Shown here: piece by piece, positions 7,362 through 13,302 of the stretch
How positions within the stretch are numbered: the first letter of the stretch is position 1
Layout: each line of letters opens with the position of its first letter
From: an uncultured bacterium
GTDB lineage: Bacteria > Bacillota > Negativicutes > Acidaminococcales > Acidaminococcaceae
Assembly: GCA_905215645.1 (NCBI GenBank)
Contig: CAJMQS010000039.1
Span: forward strand, 1 to 19,122
Reading direction: 5' to 3'
DNA length: 19,122 bases
The notes under the pieces: model-generated
The model's database searches: none
Seen by the model: only the letters and a program-made list of their open reading frames with translations
What the model was told of the DNA's origin: nothing
Made by a program: the position numbers and the translations under genes

Positions 7362-8513
7362 ATGTCAAACGCAAGCAGAGTCTTTCAAGAATTGTTCGCC
7401 GGTGTCATCGGCATGGGCGACTGGACCGTCTGGGTCATGCTGGCCATCGGCGCCCTGCTGATCTGGCTGGGGGTCCGCAAGGGATACGAACCGGTCCTGC
7501 TGTTCCCCATGGGGGTGGGCTGCATCCTGGCCAATATCCCCGGTCATTTCGCCGTGATGCCCACCAGCGGCGGAGAACCTGGCTTCCTGACCGTCCTGTA
7601 TCAGATGGGGATCGCCAATGAGCTGTTCCCGGTGCTGATCTTCATTGGGATCGGCGCCATGTGTGACTTCACCCCCCTGCTCCGGGCCCCCTACATGATG
7701 CTGTTCGCTGCAGCTGCCCATCTGGGGATCTTCGCCGCCACCCTCTGTGCATCCCTGGCAGGTTTCCCCTTCAACGAAGCCGCTTCCATCGGCATCATCG
7801 GAGCTGCCGACGGCCCCACCACCATCTTCGTGGCCCAGAAATTCGCTACCGAGATGCTGGCGCCCCTGACGGTCACCGCCTTCTGCTACATGTCCCTGGT
7901 ACCCATCATCCAGCCTCCCGTAGTGAAGCTGCTGACCACCAAGGAAGAACGGCTGATCCGGATGCCCTATCAGGAAGAAAAACCCGTCTCCCAGACGGCC
8001 CTCTTCCTGTTCCCGCTTATGGTCACCCTGATTGCCGGGATCATCGCCCCCATCTCCGTACCCCTGATCGGAGCCCTGATGTTCGGGAACCTGCTGAAAG
8101 TGTCCGGCTGCTGTGACAGCCTGTCCAACTGTGCCCAGAATGAACTGACGAACCTGGTGACCCTGCTCCTGGGGATCACCGTAGGAGCCACCATGACCGC
8201 GGAAAACATCCTGACCCTCCAGGTCCTGAAGATCCTGGCCCTGGGTGCGGTGGCATTCGTATTCGATACGGTGGGAGGCCTCTTATTCGCCAAACTGGCC
8301 AACTTGTTCCTGAAGAAAAAGATCAATCCCATGATCGGGGCCTGCGGCATTTCCGCCTTCCCCATCTCCGGACGGGTCATCTCCAAAATGGCCTTGAAGG
8401 AAGATCCCACCAATTTCATCATCCAGCAAGCCATCGGCGTGAATGTGGCCGGTCAGGTAGCCAGCGTGGTTGCCGGTGGCCTGGTCATGGCCCTGATTCC
8501 CGTGCTCATGTAA
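7362..8513 (+). CDS. Na+-transporting decarboxylase beta subunit (OadB/GcdB/MmdB family)
   Basis: This is the membrane subunit that decarboxylates carboxybiotin and couples this to Na+ export in oxaloacetate, glutaconyl-CoA and methylmalonyl-CoA decarboxylases. The 383 residues contain many hydrophobic helices. The family hallmark IGIIGAADGPTTIF (143-156), with the key Asp150, is intact, as are the IFIGIGAMCDF segment (93-103) and a C-terminal NVAGQVAS motif (361-368). GAGGTG precedes the ATG by five bases. No carboxyltransferase (alpha) or biotin carrier gene is adjacent; in Acidaminococcus the glutaconyl-CoA decarboxylase genes are known to be split, so partners may be elsewhere. Which acyl substrate it serves cannot be decided. 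Confidence 0.93.
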   Translation: MSNASRVFQELFAGVIGMGDWTVWVMLAIGALLIWLGVRKGYEPVLLFPMGVGCILANIPGHFAVMPTSGGEPGFLTVLYQMGIANELFPVLIFIGIGAMCDFTPLLRAPYMMLFAAAAHLGIFAATLCASLAGFPFNEAASIGIIGAADGPTTIFVAQKFATEMLAPLTVTAFCYMSLVPIIQPPVVKLLTTKEERLIRMPYQEEKPVSQTALFLFPLMVTLIAGIIAPISVPLIGALMFGNLLKVSGCCDSLSNCAQNELTNLVTLLLGITVGATMTAENILTLQVLKILALGAVAFVFDTVGGLLFAKLANLFLKKKINPMIGACGISAFPISGRVISKMALKEDPTNFIIQQAIGVNVAGQVASVVAGGLVMALIPVLM

Positions 8514-8526
8514 AGGAGGCAAAAAG

Positions 8527-8649
8527 ATGGATTCCGTTACCGCATCTTTGGAACTGCTCATCATCGCTTATCCCCTGGTGTTCGTGGTCATGGCCCTTTT
8601 CGCCGGCCTGACCTGGGGCTTGACCAAATTGTTCCCGGCGAAAGAATGA
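8527..8649 (+). CDS. 40-residue single-helix protein, probable minimal gamma/delta subunit of the decarboxylase
   Basis: A small gene starts 13 bases after the beta subunit, with a perfect AGGAGG (8514-8519) seven bases before the ATG. The product has one hydrophobic helix, about residues 8-35, containing YPLVFVVMALFAGLTWG, and ends in a short charged tail, PAKE. The GxxVFxVM-like pattern and the position fit the membrane helix of OadG-type subunits, which are normally 80-110 residues. This copy lacks the Pro/Ala linker and the C-terminal domain. I infer that it anchors or stabilises the beta subunit, as small delta/epsilon subunits do in methylmalonyl-CoA decarboxylase. Confidence 0.75.
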   Translation: MDSVTASLELLIIAYPLVFVVMALFAGLTWGLTKLFPAKE

Positions 8650-8654
8650 AAAAA

Positions 8655-8701
8655 GGGGGGTTGTTGCACGTGTGAAAACCACACACGTGCAACAACCCCC
8701 C
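8655..8701 (-). terminator. Strong intrinsic terminator for the yqeY transcript (minus strand)
   Basis: A perfect 20-bp stem (8655-8674 with 8682-8701) with a 7-nt loop is followed on the minus strand by TTTTTT (8649-8654). On the plus strand it is preceded by A6 but followed by TTCG, so it should terminate mainly minus-strand transcripts. It starts six bases after the stop codon of the 40-residue gene on the opposite strand. Confidence 0.8.
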
Positions 8702-8704
8702 TTC

Positions 8705-8860
8705 GTCATAGGTCATATGTCATACGCTTTTAGAAATCAATTCTGTCAAATTGATTTTGAAATTTTAAAACCTGTTATGAGATTCAACTGGTTTTCTTAC
8801 ATTCGGAGCCAGCAGAACTGGCTTCCATCAGCCTATGACGTATGACTTATGACGTATGAC
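8705..8860. repeat. Three-hairpin element closed by inverted heptamer arrays (GTCATAN)
   Basis: The left arm has three tandem heptamers GTCATAN (8705-8725). The right arm has four NTATGAC units (8833-8860), the inverse complement, so the ends can pair over about 21 bp with few mismatches. Between them are three hairpins: AAATCAATT/AATTGATTT (8734-8757), AAAACC-T-GTT/AAC-T-GGTTTT (8767-8795) and GGAGCCAG/CTGGCTTCC (8805-8826). The whole could fold into a multibranched structure in RNA or a cruciform in DNA. It has no coding potential I can support and is not a tRNA. Confidence 0.7.
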
Positions 8861-8895
8861 GGGGCTGCTGCGCATGCAACAGCCCCTTTATTTTT
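8861..8895 (+). terminator. Intrinsic terminator for the oadB-like transcript (plus strand)
   Basis: GGGGCTG (8861-8867) pairs with CAGCCCC (8880-8886), with an inner TGC/GCA stem and a 4-nt loop. It is followed on the plus strand by TTTATTTTT (8887-8895). On the minus strand no U-tract follows. The last T of the tract is also part of the yqeY stop codon, so the two transcripts meet here. Confidence 0.8.
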
Positions 8896-9344
8896 CAGCC
8901 CAACAGAGATTTCACCATGGCATTGACCCGCTGGCCGCTTGCTTGGCCTTTGGCTCTGGCCATCACAGTCCCCATGACCTTGCCCATATCCTTCATGGAT
9001 TTGGCACCGGTCTTGGCAATCGCCTCTTCCACGATGGCTTTCAGTTCGTCATCGCTCAGCTGCTGGGGCAGATACTTTTTCAGCACATCGATTTCCTGCT
9101 GATTCTTCTCCACCACATCCGGCCGATTGGCATCCTTGACTTCTTTGATGGTATCTTCTCTTTGTTTGACTTCCTTCATGATGACCGCCAGGACGGCATC
9201 ATCATTCAGCTCTGTCTTTTCGTCAATTTCCTTATTCCGAATGGCAGCCCAGACCATACGCAAAACGGCCAGCCGAAGCTTGCCGTTTTCCCGGTCTTTC
9301 ATGGCTTGTTTCATGTCGGTTTGCAGAATCTCTCGTAAAGACAT
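8895..9344 (-). CDS. yqeY: GatB/YqeY-domain protein
   Basis: The 149 residues match YqeY, a small helical protein related to the tail domain of GatB (the Asp/Glu-tRNA amidotransferase subunit). The typical start SLREILQTDMKQAMKDR, the charged helical middle, the LPQQLSDDEL segment (91-100) and the C-terminal GQASGQRVNAMVKSLL are recognisable. Its role is unproven, but the link to tRNA or translation follows from the family and from its location after rpsU, which is conserved in Firmicutes. It lies 31 bases after the rpsU stop and should share its transcript. Confidence 0.92.
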   Translation of the reverse strand: MSLREILQTDMKQAMKDRENGKLRLAVLRMVWAAIRNKEIDEKTELNDDAVLAVIMKEVKQREDTIKEVKDANRPDVVEKNQQEIDVLKKYLPQQLSDDELKAIVEEAIAKTGAKSMKDMGKVMGTVMARAKGQASGQRVNAMVKSLLG

Positions 9345-9375
9345 CTTCTACGCCCCCAAATCAAGTCCCTGAAGA

Positions 9376-9552
9376 TTATCTGGATTTGCGTTTTCTAGCA
9401 GCTTCAGACTTCTTTTTCCGTCTTACGCTGGGTTTTTCATAATGTTCGCGTTTTCTCACTTCGGACAGAACGCCAGCTTTCTGCGTAGCCCGTTTGAAAC
9501 GGCGCAGAGCGCTATCCAAAGATTCGGTTTTGCCAACTCTGATCTCAGTCAT
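9376..9552 (-). CDS. rpsU: 30S ribosomal protein S21
   Basis: This 58-residue, strongly basic protein is S21 of the small ribosomal subunit. It starts MTEIRVGKTESLDSALRRFK, continues with the conserved region around LSEVRKREHYEKPSVRRKKK, and ends in a Lys/Arg-rich tail. The start ATG at 9550-9552 follows GGAGGGAGGG at good distance. S21 contacts the anti-Shine-Dalgarno region in ribosomes where it has been studied. It is promoted by its own strong promoter and followed by yqeY, the usual Firmicutes arrangement. Confidence 0.96.
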   Translation of the reverse strand: MTEIRVGKTESLDSALRRFKRATQKAGVLSEVRKREHYEKPSVRRKKKSEAARKRKSR

Positions 9553-9611
9553 CTATATCCCTCCCTCCACGATCTCTTTCGGGAAGTGTAATTTAACATT
9601 AACACCTAGTC

Positions 9612-9641
9612 ATTATACCTTAGATTTATGGTCTCTGTCAA
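9612..9641 (-). promoter_or_regulatory. Consensus sigma-A promoter of rpsU-yqeY
   Basis: The minus strand has a perfect TTGACA (9636-9641), an 18-bp spacer and a perfect TATAAT (9612-9617). It lies between hinT and rpsU, giving a leader of about 55 nt. High independent expression of the ribosomal protein is the likely purpose. I see no terminator between hinT and this promoter. Confidence 0.9.
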
Positions 9642-9658
9642 CAGAAAATCCGCAATCT

Positions 9659-9994
9659 TCAGCAGGGAGGCCAGCCCAGTTCTTTTCCGCCCAGGATGTG
9701 GATATGCAGATGGGGCACGGTCTGTCCCCCTTCCACGCCGGTATTCACCACAATCCGGAAGCCTTTTTCGGCAATGCCCAGTTTCTTCACAATTTCCGGC
9801 AGTACCTTCTTCACATGGACCAGGATCTCAGGGGATGCGGTGAGGATATTCTCCGTATGTTCCTTGGGAATCACCAGCACATGGACCGGCGCCCCGGGAT
9901 TCAGATCGTTGATCACGATCACCTGGTCATCTTCGTAAACCCGTTTGCTGGGGATCTCCCCGGAAACGATTTTGCAGAATACACAGTCAGTCAC
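9659..9994 (-). CDS. hinT: HIT-family nucleotide-binding hydrolase (HinT-like)
   Basis: This is a 111-residue histidine-triad protein of the HinT branch, which hydrolyses purine nucleoside phosphoramidates and acyl-adenylates. The triad is intact as HLHIH at 95-99. The N terminus CVFCKIVSGEIPSKRVYED and the NPGAPVHVLVIPKEH segment (32-46) are typical. The start is GTG (9992-9994) with GGGGTGA just upstream. It lies 27 bases after mtaB, in the conserved mtaB-hinT-rpsU order. Confidence 0.93.
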   Translation of the reverse strand: MTDCVFCKIVSGEIPSKRVYEDDQVIVINDLNPGAPVHVLVIPKEHTENILTASPEILVHVKKVLPEIVKKLGIAEKGFRIVVNTGVEGGQTVPHLHIHILGGKELGWPPC

Positions 9995-10021
9995 AGTCTC
10001 ACCCCCTGTTCATGGAATATC

Positions 10022-11335
10022 TTATATTATATCACCCTTCAGCCCGTCCTCAAAGAGCTTTTCTAAGCGAACGGGAGAAATTTTTCCCTTCATGTTTTCC
10101 GGACTGTCCGCATACACCCGTACATACCCGGGGGTGAGGCCTTCCCACAGGCCATTCTTCCTATTCCGGCGCTCCCAGAGCACGGTGCTTTCCCGGCCGA
10201 TCTGTTCCTGCCGGTAAGCCAGGTTCCCTTCCTTATCCACTTCTTCCAGCCGATGGACCCGGTCCTGTTTTTCCTGGTTGGGGATCTGGTCCGGCATCAC
10301 CGCCGCCGGAGTCCCCTTCCGCTGGGAATAGGGGAAAATATGGATCTTGCTGAACCGGCACTGGCGGATAAAGTCCAGGGAAGCCTGGAAGTCCTCTTCC
10401 GTCTCGCCGGGGAAGCCTACGATCACGTCGGTGGTGATGGCCACATTCGGCACCAGGTTCCGGATCTTCTCCAGCAGCTGGGCGAATTTGGCCGTGTCAT
10501 AGGGCCGGTGCATCCGTTTCAGGGTGCTGTCGCAGCCGGCCTGGAGGGGCAGATGGAGATGGGCGCACAGCCGGGGCTCCTGGGCCATCAGTTCCAGCAG
10601 GGCGTCTTCCACTTCCACACTTTCCAAGCTTCCCAGCCGCAGCCGGGGCACCTTCGGTTCTGCAGAAAGAGCCGCCTTCACCGCATCGGACAGATGGGGT
10701 CCCCCGGGGATTTCCTTCCCGTAGCAGCCCAAATGGATGCCGATCAGGACGATTTCCTTGTACTGTTCCGCCGTGAGCTTGGTCACTTCTTCCCGGATGT
10801 TTTCCAGGGACCGGGAGCGGAGATGGCCCCGGGCGTAGGGGATGATGCAGTAGGCGCAGTACTGGTCGCACCCTTCCTGGATCTTCAGGAAGGCTCGGTT
10901 CCGGCTAGCATCCACCGCCGCATCCAGTTCTTCGAATTCCCGTCCCACCGGCAGGTCGTGGACCGCGTTGATGGGGGCTTCTTCCGGGCTTTCTCCCAGC
11001 CGTTCCTGGACCAGTTCCACCACTTTACTCCGGTCCTGGTTCCCGATGATCAGGTCCACCCCATCGATGTGGACCACTTCGTCAGGAGAAGTCTGGGGAT
11101 AGCAGCCGGTGACCACGATGAGAGGCTTGGGGTCCCTCCGGGCCGTCCGGTGGATGATCTTCCGGCTCTTGCTCTGGCCCATGTTGGTCACCACACAGGT
11201 GTTGATGAGGCAGATGTCCGCCGGCTCCTCAAAATCCACGATCTCATAGCCCGCATCCCGGAACAGTTTCTCCATAGAAGCGGTGTCCGACTGGTTCACC
11301 TTGCATCCCAGTGTATAAAAAGCGATTTTCTTCAT
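10022..11335 (-). CDS. mtaB: tRNA t6A37 methylthiotransferase MtaB
   Basis: This radical-SAM enzyme converts t6A to ms2t6A at position 37 of ANN-decoding tRNAs, including tRNA-Ile. The N-terminal UPF0004 domain has its three cluster-binding cysteines at C11, C47 and C78. The radical SAM triad is C156-x3-C160-x2-C163 within GCDQYCAYC. The C-terminal ~60 residues fit a TRAM RNA-binding domain. The 437-residue length and the TLGCKVNQ start distinguish MtaB from MiaB and RimO. The ATG is 12 bases after the rsmE stop, with only weak Shine-Dalgarno pairing nearby. Confidence 0.95.
   Translation of the reverse strand: MKKIAFYTLGCKVNQSDTASMEKLFRDAGYEIVDFEEPADICLINTCVVTNMGQSKSRKIIHRTARRDPKPLIVVTGCYPQTSPDEVVHIDGVDLIIGNQDRSKVVELVQERLGESPEEAPINAVHDLPVGREFEELDAAVDASRNRAFLKIQEGCDQYCAYCIIPYARGHLRSRSLENIREEVTKLTAEQYKEIVLIGIHLGCYGKEIPGGPHLSDAVKAALSAEPKVPRLRLGSLESVEVEDALLELMAQEPRLCAHLHLPLQAGCDSTLKRMHRPYDTAKFAQLLEKIRNLVPNVAITTDVIVGFPGETEEDFQASLDFIRQCRFSKIHIFPYSQRKGTPAAVMPDQIPNQEKQDRVHRLEEVDKEGNLAYRQEQIGRESTVLWERRNRKNGLWEGLTPGYVRVYADSPENMKGKISPVRLEKLFEDGLKGDII
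10026..10053 (-). promoter_or_regulatory. Possible internal promoter for hinT
   Basis: At the end of mtaB the minus strand reads TTGAGG (10048-10053), 16 bp, then TGATATAAT with an extended -10 (10026-10034). A start near 10019 would give hinT a leader of about 25 nt. The hexamers fall partly within mtaB codons, so this may be chance. Confidence 0.4.
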
Positions 11336-11347
11336 GCTGTGTCTTTC

Positions 11348-12082
11348 TTATCCTCCCAAATTCCCTGTTTCGTACATAATGGCCGTAAGGGTGGCCAGGG
11401 CCGCCGTTTCCGTCCGCATGATCCGGGGCCCCAGGCTCACCGAATGCCACCCCAGTTCCTGGGTCAGGGTGAATTCGGCCTTGGAGATGCCCCCTTCCGG
11501 ACCGATCAGGAAGGCGATGGATGCGGCTTCCTTATGGGCCGCCAGTACCTCCCGGATGCCCCGGGTGTCTTCTACTTCATAGGCCACGATTTTCAGTTCC
11601 GCCGGGCACTGGGTCACAATATCCCGGAACTTGGCCGGCAGGGCCACCTGGGGAATGATGTCCCGCTTGCTCTGCTTGGCCGCTGCCTCGGCGATCTTCT
11701 GCCGCCGTTCCTGCTTTTTGGCCGCTTTGGCCGGGTCCACCTTCACCACCGAATGGTCCATGATGGCCGGGCGGATCTCCGTGACCCCCAGCTCGATGGC
11801 CTTCTGGATCACCCATTCCAATTTGTCCTGTTTGGGCAGCCCCTGGATCAGGGTCACTTTGACAGATGGCTCATGGCTTTTTTCCAAGGTTTCCACCAGA
11901 GCCAAGTCCACCCGGTTTTCTCCGAAGCCGGTGATCTTCATCACCGCTGCCACCTGGTCCAGGCTTACAATCTGGAGCTGTTCCCCCAGTTTCATCCGCA
12001 GCACATGGGTGATGTGGTGGGCGTCCTGGCCGTCGATGGACATGGTTTCCCCGAAATCCCGGGGCACAAAGAACCGGTACAC
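11348..12082 (-). CDS. rsmE: 16S rRNA (uracil1498-N3)-methyltransferase RsmE
   Basis: This SPOUT enzyme methylates N3 of U1498 in 16S rRNA near the decoding centre. It begins with the PUA-like YRFFVP segment and the DAHHITHVLRM motif (20-30), and ends with the SAM-binding knot signatures IGPEGGIS (193-200) and LGPRIMRTETA (217-227). The 244-residue length is usual. The GTG start (12080-12082) is one base after the prmA stop, indicating translational coupling in the same operon. Confidence 0.96.
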   Translation of the reverse strand: MYRFFVPRDFGETMSIDGQDAHHITHVLRMKLGEQLQIVSLDQVAAVMKITGFGENRVDLALVETLEKSHEPSVKVTLIQGLPKQDKLEWVIQKAIELGVTEIRPAIMDHSVVKVDPAKAAKKQERRQKIAEAAAKQSKRDIIPQVALPAKFRDIVTQCPAELKIVAYEVEDTRGIREVLAAHKEAASIAFLIGPEGGISKAEFTLTQELGWHSVSLGPRIMRTETAALATLTAIMYETGNLGG

Positions 12083-12083
12083 G

Positions 12084-13025
12084 TCAGTCTTCCTTTCCCA
12101 TGGTCACGGCACACCAACCCGCCTTCCGTTTCACATCCAAGAAGGTGAAGCCGTTTTCTCTGGCCGCTTTTTCCACGTCCGGCAGCCGTTCCTCGATGAT
12201 GCCGCTGGCCAGGAACCGGCCGTTCTGCCGCAGCTTCACCGCCACTTCCGGGAGCACCAGGATGATGATGTCCGCAATGATGTTGGCAATGATCAGATCC
12301 GCCTGACCCGGGGTGCCGTCCAGCAGATTCCCCTGGTTCACGGTGATCCTGCTGCTGAGCCCGTTCTGGGCGATGTTCTCTTGGGCCACTTCCACGGCCT
12401 TTTCGTCGATGTCCACCGCATGGATGGTCTTAGCTCCCAAGAGAGCCGCCGCCATGGCCAAGATGCCGCTGCCGGTGCCCACGTCGAACACTTCACAGTC
12501 CGGAGTCACCAGCTCTTCCAGCCGTTGGATGCACATGCTAGTGGTGGCGTGGGTACCTGTGCCAAAGGCCATCCCCGGGTCCAGGGCGATGACCTTCTCG
12601 TCCCCCTGGGGTTCGTAGGTTTCCCAGGACGGTTTGATCACGATCTTCTTCCCCACTTTGGTGGTGTGGAAGTACTGCTTCCAGGTGTTGGCCCAGTCCT
12701 TTTCGCTGATCTGCCGGAACAGAGTGGGCCCGAACCGGAACTTCCCGATCCGGCCTTCGATCACCTGGAGTCCCTGTTCAATGGCGTCCAGCTTTTGCTG
12801 GAGCTGGTCGTTTTCCGGGTAGTAGGCAGAAACGGTGACCACTTCCGTATTTTCCTGATGGGGGATGTCGCACAGTTCCCAAGTGGCACTTTCCCGCAGC
12901 TGGTTCAGCAGCAGAGGGTCTTCGATCTCCACCCCGTTCCGAGCCCCCACCTCCCGGAGCAGATCCGCCACAGCCTCCACAGCCTCATGGGTGACTTTTA
13001 TGCTAACTTGCAGCCAAGATTCCAT
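12084..13025 (-). CDS. prmA: Ribosomal protein L11 methyltransferase PrmA
   Basis: This SAM-dependent enzyme methylates ribosomal protein L11. It has an N-terminal substrate-recognition domain, the PrmA signature GMAFGTGTHATT (151-162), the SAM motif DVGTGSGIL (181-189), an acidic D205 after beta-2 and the catalytic-loop segment ANIIAD (247-252). The 313-residue length is normal. AGGAG lies eight bases before the ATG. In many Firmicutes this gene follows dnaJ; here it starts its own transcript. Confidence 0.96.
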   Translation of the reverse strand: MESWLQVSIKVTHEAVEAVADLLREVGARNGVEIEDPLLLNQLRESATWELCDIPHQENTEVVTVSAYYPENDQLQQKLDAIEQGLQVIEGRIGKFRFGPTLFRQISEKDWANTWKQYFHTTKVGKKIVIKPSWETYEPQGDEKVIALDPGMAFGTGTHATTSMCIQRLEELVTPDCEVFDVGTGSGILAMAAALLGAKTIHAVDIDEKAVEVAQENIAQNGLSSRITVNQGNLLDGTPGQADLIIANIIADIIILVLPEVAVKLRQNGRFLASGIIEERLPDVEKAARENGFTFLDVKRKAGWCAVTMGKED

Positions 13026-13056
13026 ATGTAACGCTCCTTTGTACAGATATCGTATT

Positions 13057-13065
13057 ATTATATCA
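13057..13065 (-). promoter_or_regulatory. Extended -10 promoter for prmA-rsmE-mtaB-hinT
   Basis: The minus strand reads TGATATAAT, an extended -10 element, 32 bases before the prmA ATG. No convincing -35 is visible at 17 bp. It explains how the cluster is transcribed although no heat-shock genes precede it. Confidence 0.6.
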
Positions 13066-13096
13066 TATTGTGAGGGGGAGAAAAAGTGGGTAAGTG

Positions 13097-13240
13097 AAAG
13101 ACGTCAGACCGGCCCTTTCAGGCCTTTCAGACGGCAGATGTCAGATTGTTCGCGATAAAGCAGATCGGACCTGCTGCTTAACCGAACAAAAGCTGACGTC
13201 TGACATCTCAAGGCCCGTCAGGGCCGTATCTGATATCTTT
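13097..13240. repeat. Long imperfect palindrome with heptamer units
   Basis: The left arm (13097-13152) and right arm (13183-13240) are imperfect inverse complements about 56 nt long. They share AAAGAnnTCAGA at the outer end, CGGCCC in the middle, and AGATGTCAGA and TTGTTCG at the inner end, with indels between. The apex has AAGCAG/CTGCTT. Within the arms, 7-bp units recur: TTCAGAC, GGCAGAT, GTCAGAT (13126-13146), and on the other side AGCTGAC, GTCTGAC (13191-13204). A GGCCC/GGGCC mini-hairpin lies in the right arm. It has no recognisable gene and looks like an extrudable or transcribed hairpin element. Confidence 0.65.
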
Positions 13241-13261
13241 TGATGCATTGACCGCTGACAG

Positions 13262-13299
13262 GCACAAAAAAGGGCTGCCGCAGCAGTCCTTTTTTGTGC
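13262..13299. terminator. Bidirectional intrinsic terminator after the adhesin gene
   Basis: GCACAAAAAAGG pairs with CCTTTTTTGTGC and CTGC with GCAG around a 4-nt loop, one mismatch between them. The stem holds an A-tract on one side and a T-tract on the other, so it can act in both directions. It begins four bases after the adhesin stop codon on the minus strand. Confidence 0.85.
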
Positions 13300-13302
13300 T
13301 CA

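Noticed and set aside
8705..8860. tRNA or tmRNA-like gene suggested by the stem with three hairpins
   Set aside because: No anticodon arm of 5 bp with a 7-nt loop, no TTC-type T loop and no CCA or discriminator pattern; stem lengths do not fit.
8705..8860. CRISPR array
   Set aside because: Units are 7 bp, contiguous and without spacers.
10253..13031. Long plus-strand open frames (631 and 466 codons) opposite mtaB, rsmE and prmA
   Set aside because: They cross several confident genes on the other strand and show no motifs; shadow frames.
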